Part shown: piece after piece, positions 28,583-37,788 of the stretch
Layout of the letters: each line of letters opens with the position of its first letter
Numbering within the stretch: position 1 is the first letter of the stretch
DNA from: JAWKWA01 sp041397765
GTDB lineage: Bacteria > Pseudomonadota > Alphaproteobacteria > Rhizobiales > Hyphomicrobiaceae
Assembly (NCBI GenBank): GCA_041397765.1
Contig: JAWKWA010000026.1
Span: 1-61,847 of the forward strand
Length of the DNA stretch: 61,847 nt
Direction: 5' to 3'
Translations under genes and position numbers: made by a program
Notes under the pieces: model-generated
What the model saw: only the letters and a program-made list of their open reading frames with translations
The model's database searches: none
Told to the model about the DNA's origin: nothing

Positions 28583-29193
28583 CGGCCTTGCCACCGAGGC
28601 ACCCGGCGGACGCCACGCTGCAGGCCTGCTGGTTCGCCGTCCGCGCCCCGGACCATGCGAGCCCCCGGCCAGGGTGACCGTCGATCCGCGAAATTGCCCT
28701 GCAAATGACCGCATGACGCGAGCCTCGCCCAGAAACGACAGGAAGTCCAGCTTGCCGCGGCCGCCCGGCCTCCTCGCTCCGATCGCTGGCGGGGCATGCG
28801 CCGGTTCGCCACGTGAGCGAGCGCCGAGACGGGGCCGAGACCCATTTGGCGGCGCAGGGTCCTATCGCCGATGGGCCGATCGGTCGCCCCTCTCGAGCAC
28901 GGCCGCCGGATCTACATCATTCCGCCTTGGCTCACGGGAGCCTCGTGATCGCTCGCTCGCTCGCCCTGCCCGAGGTCGCCGCAAACACGGCTATCCGGCC
29001 CCGGTTGGTCCGCTCGCAATCTCGCTCCTGGCTTACCACATGCCGCCCTTGCGGTCCGACACTCCGCACCGAACCGCACTTCCCTTCACTTCGCGCGCCG
29101 CGACCTGTGCTCGGGAAGGCGCCTCACCTCCAGATCAGTCCCCAAAGATCAGCACCCCCAAGATCATACCCGAGCCCGGCGCACAAACGACAG
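28583..29193. other. Intergenic region without recognisable genes
   Basis: About 600 bp upstream of the M23 gene contains only short open frames in other frames, with no motif or convincing ribosome-binding site. The promoter of the M23 gene must be here but no clear hexamers stand out. Confidence 0.4.
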
Positions 29194-29216
29194 CGGCCGC
29201 CCGGAGCGGGCGGCCG
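29194..29216. terminator. Perfect GC hairpin, terminator-like
   Basis: CGGCCGCCCG, loop GAG, then CGGGCGGCCG is a perfect 10-bp stem. No run of T follows on either side, so a role in rho-independent termination is uncertain. Confidence 0.45.
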
Positions 29217-29248
29217 TCTGATCTTGATCGACACCGGCCGCGATGCCT

Positions 29249-29414
29249 CGTGGAGCGAACTTGACACTTCAGTCTCGGCTGCTGCGAAGTGCGTTCTCAA
29301 GTGTCAAATTCAAAAGCTCCACTAGAATCATAAGCTTGCTAGTGGTTCTCATGATTCCGACATTTGCTCTCACGGGTTCTGAACAGGATGCAAACATCGG
29401 CATCGAACCGCTAG
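29249..29414. repeat. Bipartite palindromic element, copy 2
   Basis: Same two-dyad structure as copy 1, in the same orientation about 1.9 kb away: GTGGAGCGAACTTGACACTT with AAGTGTCAAATT...CTCCACTAG, then CTAGTGGTTCTCATGATTCC with GCAAACATCGGCATCGAACC GCTAG. Some stem changes are compensated or tolerated, which suggests selection on, or a recent origin of, the palindrome. Confidence 0.8.
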
Positions 29415-29626
29415 CCGGGAAGAGCCGGAGCGCATTGCGAAGCTATTCGATCGGACCTGCGCTCCAGTCTTTGGACTTCTGCATCTGCTCGTGAAGAGCC
29501 GGTTTCTCCAACCGGCCAGTATCCCATGCCGATGAGCCAGTATCTGTTCCCGGCCTTGCGGAAATCCGTGCCCGGATATCCGCAGACGTGCTTTGGCGGC
29601 AATCGCGCCGGCCAGGAGGCAGAAAC

Positions 29627-30088
29627 TCAGCTCGTCGCGCGGCGACGGCCACGGCCACCGGTCGTCGCCGGCTTCTCGCGCTCGCCAGCCTTGCGGCCGA
29701 GACCCATGCTCTTGGCCAGACGCGACCGCGCCTCGGCATAGTTCGGCGCCACCATCGGATAGTCGTGCGGCAGGCCCCACTTCGCCCGATACTCCTCCGG
29801 CGACAGATCATAATGGGTGCGCAGGTGCCGCTTCAGCGACTTGAACTTCTTGCCGTCCTCGAGGCAGATGATGAAATCCGGCGTCACCGAACGCTTGACC
29901 GGAACGGCCGGGGTCGGGGCCTCGACGACCGGCGTCACGCCCTTGGCAGCGGCCGTCGCGAGTGCCTGATGGACCGAGTTGATCAGCCCCGGCAGCTCGC
30001 TGGCGACGAGCGTGTTGTGCGTGACATAAGCCGCCACGATATCGGCAACGTTCTCGATCAGATCCGAGTTCTCGGAAACATCGTTCAT
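29627..30088 (-). CDS. mucR: Ros/MucR family transcriptional regulator
   Basis: MucR proteins are zinc-finger regulators of exopolysaccharide, motility and cell-cycle genes in Hyphomicrobiales. From the ATG at 30088 (MNDVSENSDLIENVADIVAA) the length is 153 residues; another ATG lies 11 codons upstream at 30121. The finger reads CLEDGKKFKSLKRHLRTHYD: Cys, then Asp instead of the second Cys, and the two His, a variant known in this family. LSPEEYRAKWGLPHDYPMV follows as in all MucR. A 40-residue basic tail ends RGRRRATS. The upstream region is AT-richer than its surroundings, consistent with MucR-type AT-rich targets and autoregulation, which is inference. Confidence 0.92.
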   Translation of the reverse strand: MNDVSENSDLIENVADIVAAYVTHNTLVASELPGLINSVHQALATAAAKGVTPVVEAPTPAVPVKRSVTPDFIICLEDGKKFKSLKRHLRTHYDLSPEEYRAKWGLPHDYPMVAPNYAEARSRLAKSMGLGRKAGEREKPATTGGRGRRRATS

Positions 30089-31479
30089 CATTTTTCCATC
30101 TTTTTCATTGGCGCCTGACATGAGCGCTCACCATCCTTCTGGCGAACCGCACGATTACCTCGAGCATCCCAGCGAAGAGGCATCGTGCCGATCGTTGCTA
30201 TCGACTGCTGGCAGCTTTCGCGAGACGCTGGCGTCCGCGACGCTGCCTGATTTGGCACCTGTTCGATGTCGAAGATGGCCTTTGTCGGCTTGCGAGTTTG
30301 CCCCGAAGCACAGCGGCCTATCCGTTGCCATGACCGCAAAGATCACCTGGCACTGAGCGGTTATTGAGACCGATGAGAGTTTCGCAATCACCAACACCAA
30401 CTCAAGCCATTCATAATCACAATCATCCTGATTATACAATAGAAAATTTCAGGGGCTACAGCGTCGACAGACGAAAGCACTGCTCAGTAGCCGTGACCGA
30501 TCACCCGTCAGTAGTTTCCACATACCATTTCCAAAACAGAGAACCACATTCGCCATTCGCACGACAATGGCCGCCGATCGCTTGATCGTGACAGGGATCA
30601 TCTGCCCGCAACACAGCTTGCCGGATCTTCGGCCCCCGGAACGTTTGCCCCTGCAAATAGTGGGCCCGTTTGGCCGGTTCATCTCTTGGAGATGGCCAGC
30701 AATCTGCAACAACGCAAAGTCGGGGTCCAGTTGTCGCCCGTGCGGCAATTTCGCCCGGAGGTGCGCGGGTGGCCAGATGACCGCAATCCCGTGCCATGCG
30801 CTCGCGTGCACGCCATCGACTGGCCCAAGAGCCGCCGGGTCGCCGGCCTTCCCATGACCGGGATCGGAAAGAGTCCCCGAACCTGCGTGGGGCGCCGTCG
30901 AGCGATCGCCCGGAGCGCGTAGAAATCTGCTGCCAACGAGGTGAAGCGATCGATCGTCGAGACAGCATCGCGCCGGCGCCGATGATTTCCGGTGCCCCGA
31001 TGAAAACTTTTTCGATAAGCGATGGTCTTGCCCACCGGCTGTAGCACGTTCAGGCGAGCCGCCCCCATGAAGGCGCGCATGGCTCCGGCCGCCCCCGAGA
31101 ACGGGCTCAAGACCCAAGGAGCGCGGTCGAGATTCCACTCGAATTGACCAAGCTCTTGGCGCCGCCAATGCGGCAGGCGCAGGAATGCCTCCGCAGCGGC
31201 CCGCCATTTGCGTCGACCGGCAGCAGCGGCTCGCGGCCGCTCGCAGCGACCAGGTCGAGCCGGTCGCCGGACCGGCGCCCACCGTGTCATCCTTGGCAAC
31301 CCGACCTGCACGCTCGAGGCACTGGCGATGTGGCGTCCGTCCCTCGTCGTGCCTGCCACATCGGCCCTCAAGCCGGCAGGTTCGGCGACGTCGTTGACCA
31401 TCACGTCACTGGTGGCCCACACGTCACTGACCATCCCGGCACCGGCCCCTGTGGCCCAGTGCTCCAACATCGGGCACCG
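30089..31479. other. Long gap without supported genes
   Basis: About 1.4 kb separate mucR from the ATPase gene. 30360-30560 is AT-rich compared with the flanks and probably holds the mucR promoter. Between 30560 and 31479 several long open frames exist on both strands, but all are Arg/Pro/Ala-rich, have no ribosome-binding site and show no motif. I see no gene here. Confidence 0.4.
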
Positions 31480-34131
31480 TCAGTCGGGCCTCCACGGAAC
31501 GAGCGACAGTCGCGTGCCGCCAAGCCGCTCGAAGGCCTTGAGCCGGCAGGTGAGCACGATGACCTGATGGAGCCCGGCCGCGCGTTCCAGAGCATCGAAC
31601 ATCTTCTCGATGCGCGCGTCATCCGAATAGACGAGCGCGTCATCGAGGATCACCGGCAGCGCGTGCCCACGTTCGGCATAGAGCCGGGCAAAGCCGAGAC
31701 GGACGAGGATCGCGATCTGCTCGCGCGTGCCCTCGCTCAGCCGCGTGAGCGCCTCCTCCCGTCCCGCCCGCACAAGTCCCGCCGGCACCAGGGCGTCAGG
31801 CCCGAGCCGGATGGTCGCCTCCGGCAGGACCATGGCGAGATAGGGCTCGAGTCGTGCGACCACGGGCTGATCGAGGCGCGAGCGCCACTCTTGCCGAACC
31901 GCATCGAAATCGGCGGCCAGCATCCGCAGCATGGCGAGCTCGCGTTCGATCCTGGCGATCTCGCGGCATACGCCCCGATACTCGCTCTTCAGCCCCTCGA
32001 CCCGCTCCGCGACGTCGTCCTGATCATCGCGCTCGAGGGCCGCTGCGACCGCCGCCATCGCCCGCTCGTTTTCGGAGATGCGTGCCGCGAGCCCCTGGAG
32101 CCGGCCGTCGGCCGCGGCAAGACGGGCATCGATCGCCCGCCGCGCGGCAGCGTCGGGAACTGCGCGCCGCCAGGTGTCGCGACTGCGCACCCGGTCGGCG
32201 AGATCGGCAGCGCAGGCCGCGGTAAGGCTTTCCAGCCGCGCACGCTCCCCTTCGCCCGTCTGACCGATCTCCGCGGCGATGGCCGCCATTCGCTCCTCGC
32301 TGCGCTGCCGCCTCTCGGCGATCCGGCCGAGTGCGAGGCTGGCGGCACGCTCGGCCTCCCCGGCCTCGTCCGCCTCCTGTCGGGCGCGACTTCGCTCCTT
32401 GAGGAGCTCCGCAAGTTCCCTCTCGACTTCCTCGACGGCATCGGCGCCGGACAGCCCGGCCTGCGCCGCCGTCTCGACCGGCCCGCCGTAGCCGGCCTTC
32501 ACCAGCGCGGCGATGCGCGCCTTGAGCGCCACCAGCCCCTCGGGCGCGATCGCTCCCAGCCGCGCCTCGTCCTCGGCGAGCCGGCGGCGCCGAGCGGCGA
32601 CATCGACATGGCGGTCCCGCGCATCGGCGAGATCCTTCGCGCCGGCTCTCCCAAGCAGGCCGGCAAGCACCTCGCCATGGGCACTGCGATCCGCCTCGAG
32701 GTCGTCGACACCATCCGGGCGCGCCGGTGCAATCACGATCCGGCCGATCCCGGCGATCTCGATCGCGACGGGTCCGGTCGGCCGCACCTCGCCTGAGGCG
32801 GGTATGCCATGGCCCCCGACGCTGACGAGGCCGCGCGCCGTCTCGGCGATCTCGAAGCGAACCAGTGGCGCACCGGCCGCCAGCCGCTCGTCGATCAGGG
32901 TGATCGCTCGCGCCTCGGCCTCGATCCGCCGCAACAGCTGGTCGTCCAGCGCCTCCTTCTCGAGCGCCGCGCGCCCCGCCGCGATCGCCTCCGACAGTGC
33001 CTCGCCCTGCTGCCGGCGCGCCTCGAGCTCCTTCAGATCGGCAGCGGCACGCAGCGCGGCGGCCTGACGATGCGCTTCCGACAGCACCCGCTGCAGATCG
33101 CCGGCCCGCGCCTCCATGGCCTCGCCGCGGCTACGGGCGCTCGTCCTCGCCGCCTCTGCCCGCAGCCGCATGTCCTCCTGACGCGCCGCCTCGGCGGCAT
33201 CCTCGCAAAGCCCCGCCGCCAGCCTGCCGTGCTCGACGGCGAGGGCCGTGTATCGCTCGAGCGCCCTTTGCGCCGTGCTGTGCTCGGCCTCGGCGCGGGC
33301 GAGCTCGGCCTCCGCCGTCTGCAATGCGGACTCGGCGGCTCGTGCCTCCTCGACCTGACGCCGGGCCGTCTCGGCCGCCGCCCGGTCGCTGCCGGCCGCC
33401 GCCTCCGCATCCAGCAGCCGGCGCTCGTCGCGCAACCGCCCGAGCCTGTCGAGCCGCTCGCCCGCCTCGGCGAGCTGCCGCTCGGCCAGTGCCAGGGCGG
33501 CGGCGAGACGTTGCCGCTCCGCGAGGGCCTCCTTGTAGCGGCCGGTGGCTTGCCCCCGACCAGCGGTCGCATGCTGGGCGATCTGTCGGGCAACCTCCTC
33601 GCGGACCGCCCGCGCCGCCTCCCCTTCCGCGACGCTGTCGATCTCGCGGCCGATCAGATGTCGGATCGAGAGGCCTTCCTCGCGCTCGGGAGCGAGATCC
33701 GCGAGGCTCGCCTTCTGCGGCACCCAGAACAGGCCGAGTGGCGCCGGCAGCGCCGGGCCGCTGTCGACCAGGGCCTTCAGCGCGTCGTCGACATCGGCGC
33801 CGCGATGGATCTGCCGCCCGTCCGCCGAGATGAGCTCGGCCGAGTTCGACTGGAAGAACTGCTTGCGCAACCGCCAGGCGGCACCCGCGTCTGTCTCGAA
33901 CTCGACCTCGATCAGCGGCGCGCCCCCCTGATAGGGCCGCAGCGCGTCGGCGAGCCCTTTCGCCCGGGTGGTGTGCTTCTCCGTGAAGACCGCACCGAGC
34001 GCGCGCAACAGCGTCGACTTGCCGAGCTCGTTGGGCCCGGCGAGCACGTCGAGGCGGCCGCTCAGTCCCTCGAGCGCCTGTCCCTCCCGGAAGCAGCCGA
34101 CCTCCCGGACCCTCAGTGCCCTGATCCTCAT
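31480..34131 (-). CDS. Rad50/SbcC-like AAA ATPase (YhaN type)
   Basis: The 883-residue protein starts MRIRALRVREVGCFREG and has Walker A GPNELGKST at residues 32-40. A long coiled-coil region (about residues 215-740) rich in Ala, Glu, Arg and Leu follows. The C-terminus has the ABC-type signature LSEGTREQIAILVRL and Walker B LPVILDDALVYSDD. This is the SMC/Rad50 architecture. No zinc-hook CxxC is evident. It overlaps the upstream metallophosphoesterase by four bases, forming a nuclease-ATPase pair like SbcCD or YhaON, expected to process DNA ends. Function beyond DNA repair is not shown. Confidence 0.88.
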   Translation of the reverse strand: MRIRALRVREVGCFREGQALEGLSGRLDVLAGPNELGKSTLLRALGAVFTEKHTTRAKGLADALRPYQGGAPLIEVEFETDAGAAWRLRKQFFQSNSAELISADGRQIHRGADVDDALKALVDSGPALPAPLGLFWVPQKASLADLAPEREEGLSIRHLIGREIDSVAEGEAARAVREEVARQIAQHATAGRGQATGRYKEALAERQRLAAALALAERQLAEAGERLDRLGRLRDERRLLDAEAAAGSDRAAAETARRQVEEARAAESALQTAEAELARAEAEHSTAQRALERYTALAVEHGRLAAGLCEDAAEAARQEDMRLRAEAARTSARSRGEAMEARAGDLQRVLSEAHRQAAALRAAADLKELEARRQQGEALSEAIAAGRAALEKEALDDQLLRRIEAEARAITLIDERLAAGAPLVRFEIAETARGLVSVGGHGIPASGEVRPTGPVAIEIAGIGRIVIAPARPDGVDDLEADRSAHGEVLAGLLGRAGAKDLADARDRHVDVAARRRRLAEDEARLGAIAPEGLVALKARIAALVKAGYGGPVETAAQAGLSGADAVEEVERELAELLKERSRARQEADEAGEAERAASLALGRIAERRQRSEERMAAIAAEIGQTGEGERARLESLTAACAADLADRVRSRDTWRRAVPDAAARRAIDARLAAADGRLQGLAARISENERAMAAVAAALERDDQDDVAERVEGLKSEYRGVCREIARIERELAMLRMLAADFDAVRQEWRSRLDQPVVARLEPYLAMVLPEATIRLGPDALVPAGLVRAGREEALTRLSEGTREQIAILVRLGFARLYAERGHALPVILDDALVYSDDARIEKMFDALERAAGLHQVIVLTCRLKAFERLGGTRLSLVPWRPD

Positions 34132-35258
34132 GGCCGGGCGCCCCCGCCGCGTTCCTCGACCAGCGAGCGAAGCCGCAAGAGCGCATCCGTCGCCGTGCGC
34201 CCCTCCTCTCCCCCGGCCTCCAGCCGGGCCATCAGCCGCGACGCGACTTCGGCGATCTCGCCCGCGGCCCAATCGCCACCGAGGCCGCCCGACCCGGCCT
34301 CCAGCCGCACCTCGTCGAGATCCACCTCAAGATGGCGGATCGCCATCTGGAGCCGGGCAAGCCGCGATTCGAGCCGGCCGCGCGCATCGAGCCCGAGCAC
34401 TCCTGCGATGTCGAGCCGCAGCAGCACCCTGTCGGGCTGACCGGCGGCCGAAATCGCGGCCTCGATCCGCTCGAGCGCCAGGGGATCGCCTGCCTCGATC
34501 GCCCGTTTCAGCCAGACGAACCGCGCTGTCGCGATGCGCTCGATCTGCGGCACGGCGCCCGGCCCGGCCAGTCCGACGGCCAGTACCTGCCCCGGATCGT
34601 TGTCGAGAAAGCGGTCCGGCTCGGGCGTGCCGGAATAGTGGGCACGCGGACCCGCCTCGCGGCATCCGTGCCAGTCGCCGAGGGCGAGGAAGTCGAGCCC
34701 GGCCGTCCGCGCCCGCTCCGCCTCGATCGGAACCGCCGTCTCCCCCTCCTCGCAGAACCCGGCCACCGATCCGTGGGCGAGGCCGATCCGCAGATGTCCA
34801 GGCGGGCTCGTGGCTGCGTCCATCCAGGCGGTCGGGTCGAGCGCCGTCGCCTTCGCCTTGAGGGGTGCCGGGAGAAGCTGCACGCGGGGCGCGATCTCGA
34901 CCGGCTCGGCACGCCTGTGCAGCGTGACATTGGCGGGCAGACCCGCGCCCGCCATGCGCTCGAAGACCCCGCCCGGCCGGTCCGGATCGTGATTGCCCGG
35001 CAGGAGGTGCCAATGCTCACCCCGATGCGCCGCGAGCTTGGCGAGCAGCCTGCCGAGCACCTGGGCCGAGACCCGCTCCTTGTCGAGCACATCGCCGGCG
35101 ACGAGCACATGGGTGACCGCCCGCTCCCTCGCCGCCGCGGCAATCCGATCGACGACGAGAAAACGCTCCTCGGCAAGTGAGGCGGCGACATCTGCGGGAA
35201 AGCCCGAAAACTGCCGCCCGATCTGCCAATCGGCCGTATGCATGAAGCGGAACTGCAC
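34128..35258 (-). CDS. Mre11/SbcD-like metallophosphoesterase (YhaO type)
   Basis: The 376-residue protein carries the calcineurin-like phosphoesterase motifs in order: HTADWQIGR near the start, VAGDVLD, LPGNHD, GLAHGS and GDWHG. These give the two-metal site of Mre11-type nucleases. The C-terminal 130 residues form a capping region likely to contact the ATPase partner. Its stop overlaps the start of the Rad50-like gene (ATGA), so the two are coupled as in other Mre11-Rad50 operons. It is first in the operon. Confidence 0.9.
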   Translation of the reverse strand: MQFRFMHTADWQIGRQFSGFPADVAASLAEERFLVVDRIAAAARERAVTHVLVAGDVLDKERVSAQVLGRLLAKLAAHRGEHWHLLPGNHDPDRPGGVFERMAGAGLPANVTLHRRAEPVEIAPRVQLLPAPLKAKATALDPTAWMDAATSPPGHLRIGLAHGSVAGFCEEGETAVPIEAERARTAGLDFLALGDWHGCREAGPRAHYSGTPEPDRFLDNDPGQVLAVGLAGPGAVPQIERIATARFVWLKRAIEAGDPLALERIEAAISAAGQPDRVLLRLDIAGVLGLDARGRLESRLARLQMAIRHLEVDLDEVRLEAGSGGLGGDWAAGEIAEVASRLMARLEAGGEEGRTATDALLRLRSLVEERGGGARP

Positions 35259-36115
35259 GGCGCCCCCTTGGATCAGGCAATCGACCCCTCTCTCGGCCGG
35301 ACAGCTTGCGGCAGTTGCATCGGGCGCTGAGCTCCCATGCCGGGTGTCGCGACGGCCTCCGAGCCATCATTGTTCTTATTTTGTTCTTATCGGCCCTGTC
35401 AACACCCCGTTCGCCCCATCCACAGTGGCGCGCCTCGCGGCCCGGTGCGCCCGGGGTGGGCCGGTATCGTGGCGGTTCTGGCGGAGGGAAGAAATTAACC
35501 GAACATTCGTTCTTTACGGGGAGGATTATGCCGTCCCCGTGGCGTGTCGCGTGGCTGCGACGGGTCGGGGGCCGGTGGCGCCCTCCCTGTCCCGGAGGCT
35601 GCGATCCCACCGCGCGGACGGTTGTGCCAATGGTCCGATCCCGACATCTGCCGGCCCGAGCCAAGGGCACTCAGGCAGATGACGCGATGGCGAGGACCAG
35701 CTGCACGCCGAAGCGTCCAGTGGATCTTCGAGTTCGACAGTCGCGCGTGGTCCCTGTCCGACATTTGCAGCCCGGCGCCGAAGCCGCTCGAGCAGATGTC
35801 GCAATGACGAGGACCACTGGCAAGCCCGGCCGCCCGGCCGGGAGGCGAATGTCGGGCTCGCACCATTGGAGGCTGCGATGCCGCCGCAATTGGATGCTCG
35901 ACTGATGAGGTCGGACGCCCGCGTACCTTCAGTCGGTTTGCGTGTTTCCATTGCGGAGATGAGGCATGCCGACCGGGCGCCGGAAACCAACCAGCCGTCG
36001 CATCCGTCCAGACGGGCGCACCGTGCTCGCCGCACATCGGACCGCTCCGGCGGCCGGCCTGCCGGGCAGGACTGCGGAGGCGAGACATCACCGAGCTGGC
36101 GGGACGCTGCACGCC
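35259..36115. other. Gap with imperfect direct repeats
   Basis: No gene is supported in these 857 bp. Two imperfect copies of a roughly 72-bp segment lie near 35630 and 35748 (TGGTCCGATCCCGACATCTG versus TGGTCCCTGTCCGACATTTG, both ending GCGAGGACCA or ACGAGGACCA). Further fragments such as GGAGGCTGCGAT recur around 35590 and 35868. An AT-richer patch near 35370-35520 may hold the promoter of the nuclease operon. Confidence 0.4.
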
Positions 36116-37564
36116 ATGACGGATCCGGCTGACGAGCGGTCGTCGACCGGCCTGCCCGGAAGGGCAGCGACGGCGAAGCCGCGCGCCGGCTCGACGACCG
36201 CACCAACATCGCCACGCGCCACCACTGGGGCGGAGGTCCCCGGCTCGCCTATGATCGAGCGTCTCGCCCGCGCGCTCGCTCGCACGACGATTGTCATCGC
36301 CCTGCTCGTTCCGACGGCGGCGCTGATACTCCTCGCCGTCGCCGGCACGCAGCGATCCGCACCGCCTCAGCCCGTCGTGATGCTGAAGCTGAAGCACCTG
36401 CCGGCCCATGTCACGGCTGCCGGCGATCGCGACCGGCCCGACTACAGCTTCTGGATCGCCGATGCGGCCGACGAGGCCCGCGATGCCGCCCGGCCCGGCC
36501 GGGCCGCGAGCGGTGACGGCGAAGCTGTCGTCGGCCTCAGGGTCGAGCGTCCCGAGCAGATGCCGGAGGACGGCATGGCCGCCAGGTCCCTCGCAGAGCC
36601 CGGCCATGCCGCGATAGCCGATGCCGCTGCGGGCACCTCCATCACCGAACGTCTGCTGATCGACCGCGACGCACCGCCGCTTCCGGTCGAGGTCGACAGG
36701 CGCGACTTCGCTGCGGCCCGCGTCGTCACCCGGGCGGACGATTCTTCCAGCGCCGCTGAGCCGCGGACGGCCGGCGAGGGCACGCTTTCGCCCGCGCGCG
36801 GCATGTTCCACATGGCCGAGCAGGCCGCCAGTGATCCGGCCGTCTCGCTGACCTCGCCTTCAGAAGGCGAGCCGGCCCGGGATGCGACTGCGGCCTTGCC
36901 AGAGGCCGGGGACAGCGCAGGCGACAGCGAAGGCGCGGGCGAGGGGCGGGCAGCCGTGGAAAGCACAATTCCAGCGGAAAAGCCGATGCCCGCGGGCATG
37001 GAAGAGCTGGCTCGCGCCGCTGCCGCACTGCCGTCCGGCATCACCCTTTCGGCCACGGGAACGCCCCGAAGCGATGCCGGAGTTTCCATCGCCACCCCAA
37101 GCGATCCGGCAGGCGATCCGACGGAAGCGGCGCGTGATGCGGCCAAGCCGGACGAGACCATCGCGCCGCCGGCGACACAGATTGCGCGCCACATCGCCGC
37201 CGGCACCTTCGCCGTCGATGCGCACAGCCTGGGCGCCATCGCCGGCCACCATCCGCCCGTTCCGGCCGCGGTGACGAAGGCCGTCCCGGACACCGTCATG
37301 GCGACCGAGGAGCCCACGCCGGCCGACGCCGAGCCTGTGGCCGAGACCGCCGCTGGAAAGACGCCGACGCGCGAGGTCGAGCCGCCCGAGACCGAGACGA
37401 AAAAGCCGGACGCGACAACAACGCGGGCCAGCACCACGAAGTCCGCCACCACGTCCAAGCGCGCGAAACCGGCGACGCCGGCCGCGAAGAAGAAGCCGGT
37501 CGCCGCCTCCGGCTCCTCCTCGCCGTCGATCAAGATGCGCGCGCGCAAGGGCGACAGCCGCTGA
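36116..37564 (+). CDS. Membrane-anchored low-complexity protein of unknown function
   Basis: The protein has one hydrophobic helix (IVIALLVPTAALILLAVAG) preceded by MIERLARALARTT. Everything after it is a long Ala/Pro/Asp/Glu/Thr-rich region that looks disordered, ending in a Lys/Thr-rich basic tail (KKPDATTTRASTTKSATTSK...IKMRARKGDSR). ATG at 36116 and at 36251 are both possible; the latter would put the helix right at the N-terminus and has GGAGGT upstream, though 13 bases away. The open frame of more than 480 codons on this strand and the ordered acid-then-basic layout favour a real gene, but no family is recognised. Confidence 0.5.
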   Translation: MTDPADERSSTGLPGRAATAKPRAGSTTAPTSPRATTGAEVPGSPMIERLARALARTTIVIALLVPTAALILLAVAGTQRSAPPQPVVMLKLKHLPAHVTAAGDRDRPDYSFWIADAADEARDAARPGRAASGDGEAVVGLRVERPEQMPEDGMAARSLAEPGHAAIADAAAGTSITERLLIDRDAPPLPVEVDRRDFAAARVVTRADDSSSAAEPRTAGEGTLSPARGMFHMAEQAASDPAVSLTSPSEGEPARDATAALPEAGDSAGDSEGAGEGRAAVESTIPAEKPMPAGMEELARAAAALPSGITLSATGTPRSDAGVSIATPSDPAGDPTEAARDAAKPDETIAPPATQIARHIAAGTFAVDAHSLGAIAGHHPPVPAAVTKAVPDTVMATEEPTPADAEPVAETAAGKTPTREVEPPETETKKPDATTTRASTTKSATTSKRAKPATPAAKKKPVAASGSSSPSIKMRARKGDSR

Positions 37565-37593
37565 GACGTGCCTTTACTTGAATGGGCCGCCAC

Positions 37594-37779
37594 GGGGCTA
37601 TGACACCGGCGCGCATGAGTCTCGACTCGTGATCCATTTGGATGCGTGCCGGTATCGCCTTTTTCGCGCGCGGCCGCCCCGCCAACCCCGCGCGCATGCC
37701 TTTTTCGCGCGCGGCCGCCCCGCCAACCCCGCGCGCATGCCTCCTCGCGAAAGTCGGAGCTTTCGCTCGCTGGCATGAG
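37594..37779 (+). repeat. Dispersed repeat family B with a 41-bp unit in two copies
   Basis: The flank ATGAGTCTCGACTCGTGATC CATTTGGATGCG is followed by two exact-looking 41-bp copies beginning at 37657 and 37698 (GCCTTTTTCGCGCGCGGCCG ...), then TCGCGAAAGTCGGAGCTTTC GCTCGCTGGCATGAG. The inverted copy at 61608-61770 also has the unit twice with a 41-bp period. Confidence 0.85.
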
Positions 37780-37788
37780 ACGACGTCC

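Noticed and set aside
29411..29602. Minus-strand frame of 63 codons beside mucR
   Set aside because: It begins within repeat-adjacent sequence, has no upstream ribosome-binding site and no recognisable family.
30679..31470. Minus-strand open frame of 263 codons between mucR and the ATPase gene
   Set aside because: Arg/Ala/Gly-rich, without ribosome-binding site, motif or hydrophobic pattern; other frames are equally open.
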